DNA from: Rhizobium sp. Q54
Lineage (GTDB): Bacteria; Pseudomonadota; Alphaproteobacteria; SMXS01
NCBI GenBank assembly: GCA_945872035.1
Contig: CAMBYA010000102.1
Location: 1-7,731 of the forward strand
DNA: 7,731 nucleotides
Direction: 5' to 3'
A program made the translations under genes and the position numbers. This document shows, piece by piece, positions 5,466-7,731 of this stretch; position 1 is the first letter of the stretch; every line of letters begins with the position of its first letter. The notes beneath the pieces were generated by a model. It ran no database searches and had not been told where the DNA came from. It saw nothing but the letters and a program-made list of their open reading frames with translations.

Positions 5466-6017
5466 CTACTCGACGTCGTAGCCGGTCAGATCCCACGGTA
5501 TGATCAGGTCCTTGCCGTCCCAGCTGGCGGCCATGTCCCGGGTCTTCTGGTACATGGCGCGTACCGTCTTGTGCTGCGGGTAGAGTTCGATCATGTGGCC
5601 CAGCGGGTCGCGGGCGTCGATGTAGCAGAACTTCTTGCCGACGGCGATGAACTCGCTCGCCACCGGATAGCCGGCGGCGACGAAGGCGTCGCGCTCCTTC
5701 TCGTAGTCGTCGGTGAAGCAGGCGACGTGGTGGAAGCCTTCCTCACCGTTGGGGAACATGTCGTGGAAGGCGCTGGGCGTCTTCGAGGTCAGCTCGACCA
5801 ATTCGATATTCAGATCGCCCGACTGAACGAACACGCCCCTGATGCCGATCGGCTCCTCCGGCCGGCCGCGATAGGTGTGCTCTGTCAGCGAACCGGCGGC
5901 GCCGCCGAGGAAGGGCCCGATGCCGTAAAGCTGGTTCATACGCTTGCAGGCGGCTTCGAGGTCGCGGACGATATAGCAATTCTGGATGATCTTGGCGGCA
6001 TTCAGGATGGGTTTCAT
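5466..6017 (-). CDS. VOC family (glyoxalase/methylmalonyl-CoA epimerase fold) protein
   Basis: A 183-residue protein with two beta-alpha-beta-beta-beta modules of the vicinal oxygen chelate fold. Module one opens with IIQNCYIVRDLEAA (10-23) and includes LNIELVEL (69-76); module two opens with EGFHHVACFTDD (93-104) and ends with DPLGHMIELYP (137-147). By pattern the metal ligands would be Q12, E72, H97 and E144, a Gln-Glu-His-Glu set as in human glyoxalase I rather than starting with His. Family members catalyse isomerisation, epimerisation or C-C cleavage at a metal centre. The start is ATG at 6017, with AAGGGGAGA about 9 bases upstream; the in-frame ATG at 6059 would add 14 residues that are not family-like. 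Tail-to-tail contact with the SnoaL gene and a shared small-molecule theme suggest, but do not prove, a joint pathway with the P450. Confidence 0.9.
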   Translation of the reverse strand: MKPILNAAKIIQNCYIVRDLEAACKRMNQLYGIGPFLGGAAGSLTEHTYRGRPEEPIGIRGVFVQSGDLNIELVELTSKTPSAFHDMFPNGEEGFHHVACFTDDYEKERDAFVAAGYPVASEFIAVGKKFCYIDARDPLGHMIELYPQHKTVRAMYQKTRDMAASWDGKDLIIPWDLTGYDVE

Positions 6018-6068
6018 CGTGTGCGTCTCCCCTTTTCCGACAGATGATTCATAACGCACTGTAGAGAT

Positions 6069-6091
6069 GCCCCGAACGGCTGAACAGGGGC
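6069..6091. repeat. GCCCC / GGGGC inverted repeat in the divergent VOC-GGDEF region
   Basis: Five-base GC-only arms (6069-6073 and 6087-6091) around 13 bases that themselves hold a direct repeat, GAAC (6074-6077 and 6082-6085). It lies 52 bases upstream of the VOC start and about 80 bases upstream of the diguanylate cyclase start, in the right place for a regulator site. Short GC arms are common by chance, so support is weak. Confidence 0.2.
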
Positions 6092-6126
6092 TGCGCGCGG
6101 AATCTCCCGACGCGCCGAATATCTGC

Positions 6127-6132
6127 TATAAT
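6127..6132 (+). promoter_or_regulatory. TATAAT -10-like box upstream of the diguanylate cyclase gene
   Basis: A perfect TATAAT hexamer stands out in GC-rich DNA, 38 bases before the GTG start. The position 17 bases upstream of it (6104-6109, CTCCCG) does not resemble TTGACA, so the promoter call relies on the -10 box alone. Confidence 0.35.
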
Positions 6133-6170
6133 ACCAATCGGGTAGGCGTGCATTGGGGCATGAGAATTTA

Positions 6171-7731
6171 GTGCTGGACGACGCGATGCTCCGGCTCGAC
6201 GGCCGGGTGCGGATCGAGCAGACACGGATGATGTACCGGACCCCGGTCATTCCGGTGCTCAACGTGGTCGCGGCGGGGATCACCGCCGCCGCCTTGTCGC
6301 GAGTCTTTCCATCGCTGGTTCTGATTGGCTGGGTCGCTGCGTTCATCATCGCCGCAGCCTGGCGGCTGCACCTCTGGCGACGCTACACCAAGACCGACCA
6401 GACCGTCGCCACCGATTTATGGCGCCACCGCTTTGTCGGCGGTGCGGTGGCAATGGGCATTCTATGGGGCCTTGCGGCATCGGTGGTATTCGTCACCAAC
6501 GATCCCGGCTACCACGTTTTCGTGGCGTTCGTGATAGGCGGCATGACGGCGGGCGCCGTGGCGAGCAATGCCACGTACATGCCGGCGTTCTACGGCTTCG
6601 CGCTACCCGCGATCATGCCGATGGCCATGGCATTGTTCATCCTTGGCGACTCGCGATCGGTCGAGATGGCGCTGCTGATACTGGCATTCTCTGCAGTGCT
6701 CGCCGTCGCAGGGCGCAATATGCATCGTTGGATCGAGAGCACTACGCGCCTGCAGATTGAACGCGAACAGCTGATCGACAGGCTGCAGCACGCCACAGAG
6801 ACGCTGGAGAGCGAGGTCACGACCAGCCGCGACCGTGAAACCGCCCTGCAGGACATCACCACCGCGCTTGAGGACCAGACCCGTTCGGTCCACCTGATCA
6901 ACGGCATGGTGCAGCGCCTGCAGGAGGCGACCACCGACCAGGAGTTGACCGAGATCATCGCCGGTTATGCGCCGCAGATCATCGCCGGCCGCCCGGGCGT
7001 GCTGTTCCTGATGAACAATTCGCAGAACCTGCTGACCGCCATCGCCAGCTGGGGTGACGCCACAGGCTCGGAGATGGACTTTCCGCCCGACAATTGCTGG
7101 GCCTTGCGACGCAGCCAGACCCACTTCGTACCGGCGGACGGTCGCGAGGTGCGCTGCCAGCATGTGCGGCCTACGTTCTCCGGCGGCTATGCCTGCTATC
7201 CGCTGCTGGGGCGCGGCGGCATCGTCGGCCTCCTGTACATCGAGGCTGATGCCGCCGCCGCCGGACAGGACGAGGCTCTCAATGCCTTCGCCGGCAACCT
7301 GGGACTGGCGCTCGCCAACTACCGGCTGCGCGAGGCGCTGCGGGTGATGTCGCTGCGCGACCCGCTGACCGGCCTGTTCAACCGGCGCTATCTGGAAGAG
7401 GCGCTGGTGCTGGAATTCGGACGCGCGTCGCGCACCGATGAAGGTGTCGGCATCATCGTCGGCGACCTGGACCACTTCAAGCGGCTGAACGACACCCATG
7501 GCCTTGACGGCGGCGACGCGGCGCTGCGGGCGGTCGCGCAGGTGCTGGTCAGCAACGTCCGCAAGGGCGACATCGCCTGCCGCCACGGCGGCGAGGAGTT
7601 CGTGCTGGTGCTGCCCGGCGCCTCGCTGGAGCAGACCCGCGAGCGCGCCGACGAGTTGCGGCGTACGCTCGGGCAGCTCGAGGTGCCCTTCCATGGCAAG
7701 ATGATCTCGCCGATCACCATGTCGATCGGCG
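6171..7731 (+). CDS. Membrane-bound diguanylate cyclase: six-helix sensor, coiled coil, GAF and GGDEF (3' truncated)
   Basis: The frame is open from an upstream stop at 6129-6131 to the window end, giving 520 residues from GTG 6171; the C-terminus is missing. Six hydrophobic segments at about 26-45, 48-65, 89-108, 115-133, 138-157 and 164-181 form an N-terminal membrane sensor resembling MASE-type modules. A charged coiled coil follows (about 191-255), then a GAF domain (about 256-385) with CWALRRSQTHF (309-319) and C329, H331 and C342. The GGDEF domain starts at DPLTGLFNRRY (397-407). The active site is GGEEF (473-477), and the product-inhibition site RKGD (464-467) lies five residues before it, so it should make cyclic di-GMP from GTP and be feedback inhibited. 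GTG 6171 gives the longest plausible protein; ATG 6186 is an alternative, and neither has a strong ribosome binding site. An EAL domain further downstream cannot be excluded. Confidence 0.92.
   Translation, partial: MLDDAMLRLDGRVRIEQTRMMYRTPVIPVLNVVAAGITAAALSRVFPSLVLIGWVAAFIIAAAWRLHLWRRYTKTDQTVATDLWRHRFVGGAVAMGILWGLAASVVFVTNDPGYHVFVAFVIGGMTAGAVASNATYMPAFYGFALPAIMPMAMALFILGDSRSVEMALLILAFSAVLAVAGRNMHRWIESTTRLQIEREQLIDRLQHATETLESEVTTSRDRETALQDITTALEDQTRSVHLINGMVQRLQEATTDQELTEIIAGYAPQIIAGRPGVLFLMNNSQNLLTAIASWGDATGSEMDFPPDNCWALRRSQTHFVPADGREVRCQHVRPTFSGGYACYPLLGRGGIVGLLYIEADAAAAGQDEALNAFAGNLGLALANYRLREALRVMSLRDPLTGLFNRRYLEEALVLEFGRASRTDEGVGIIVGDLDHFKRLNDTHGLDGGDAALRAVAQVLVSNVRKGDIACRHGGEEFVLVLPGASLEQTRERADELRRTLGQLEVPFHGKMISPITMSIG

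Noticed and set aside
6132..6144. TACC-AATCG-GGTA palindrome after the TATAAT box
   Set aside because: Only four-base arms that do not extend; not distinguishable from chance.
6603..7694. 363-codon minus-strand open frame opposite the diguanylate cyclase
   Set aside because: The plus strand has intact GAF and GGDEF motifs in one frame; the minus frame is rich in Gln, Ala, Arg and Gly and has no known motif.

Overview
The window is a high-GC, gene-dense bacterial chromosome segment, most likely from an alphaproteobacterium. That placement rests on GC-rich codon use, short intergenic gaps and the family mix (a small cold shock protein, CreA, an Acg-type flavoprotein, a soluble P450 with its own ferredoxin, and a multi-domain diguanylate cyclase). 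Genus cannot be told from the sequence alone. There are ten protein genes, two of them cut by the window ends. I see no RNA gene, insertion sequence, CRISPR array or phage gene.

Left block (1-2688, all on +): the C-terminal part of a class I glutamine amidotransferase; a 69-residue cold shock protein followed by a clear rho-independent terminator; creA, an exported protein of unknown function; and a Tat-signal Acg-family flavin oxidoreductase. The last of these runs tail to tail, with a 1-base gap, into a minus-strand ferritin-like diiron protein (2690-3181).

Centre (3182-5462): a 176-base divergent promoter region separates the ferritin-like gene from a plus-strand cluster of cytochrome P450, a one-cluster ferredoxin 11 bases downstream, and, after a 123-base spacer with a strong hairpin, a SnoaL/NTF2-like protein. 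A minus-strand VOC (glyoxalase-fold) protein meets the SnoaL gene tail to tail with a 3-base gap. P450 plus ferredoxin is an oxygenase with its electron carrier. The SnoaL and VOC proteins are plausible follow-on isomerase, dehydratase or lyase steps, so the four genes look like a small catabolic or tailoring module for an unknown organic substrate. No ferredoxin reductase is present in the window.

Right end (6171-7731): a membrane-anchored signalling protein with six predicted membrane helices, a coiled coil, a GAF domain and a GGDEF domain with intact active and inhibitory sites, cut by the window end.

No part of the window is clearly a novel defence or mobile system. The points most worth following are the atypical P450 haem loop, the His-to-Lys change in the ferredoxin cluster motif, the 14-bp stem between ferredoxin and SnoaL genes, the palindrome inside a putative ferritin promoter, and the uncharacterised P450/SnoaL/VOC module.
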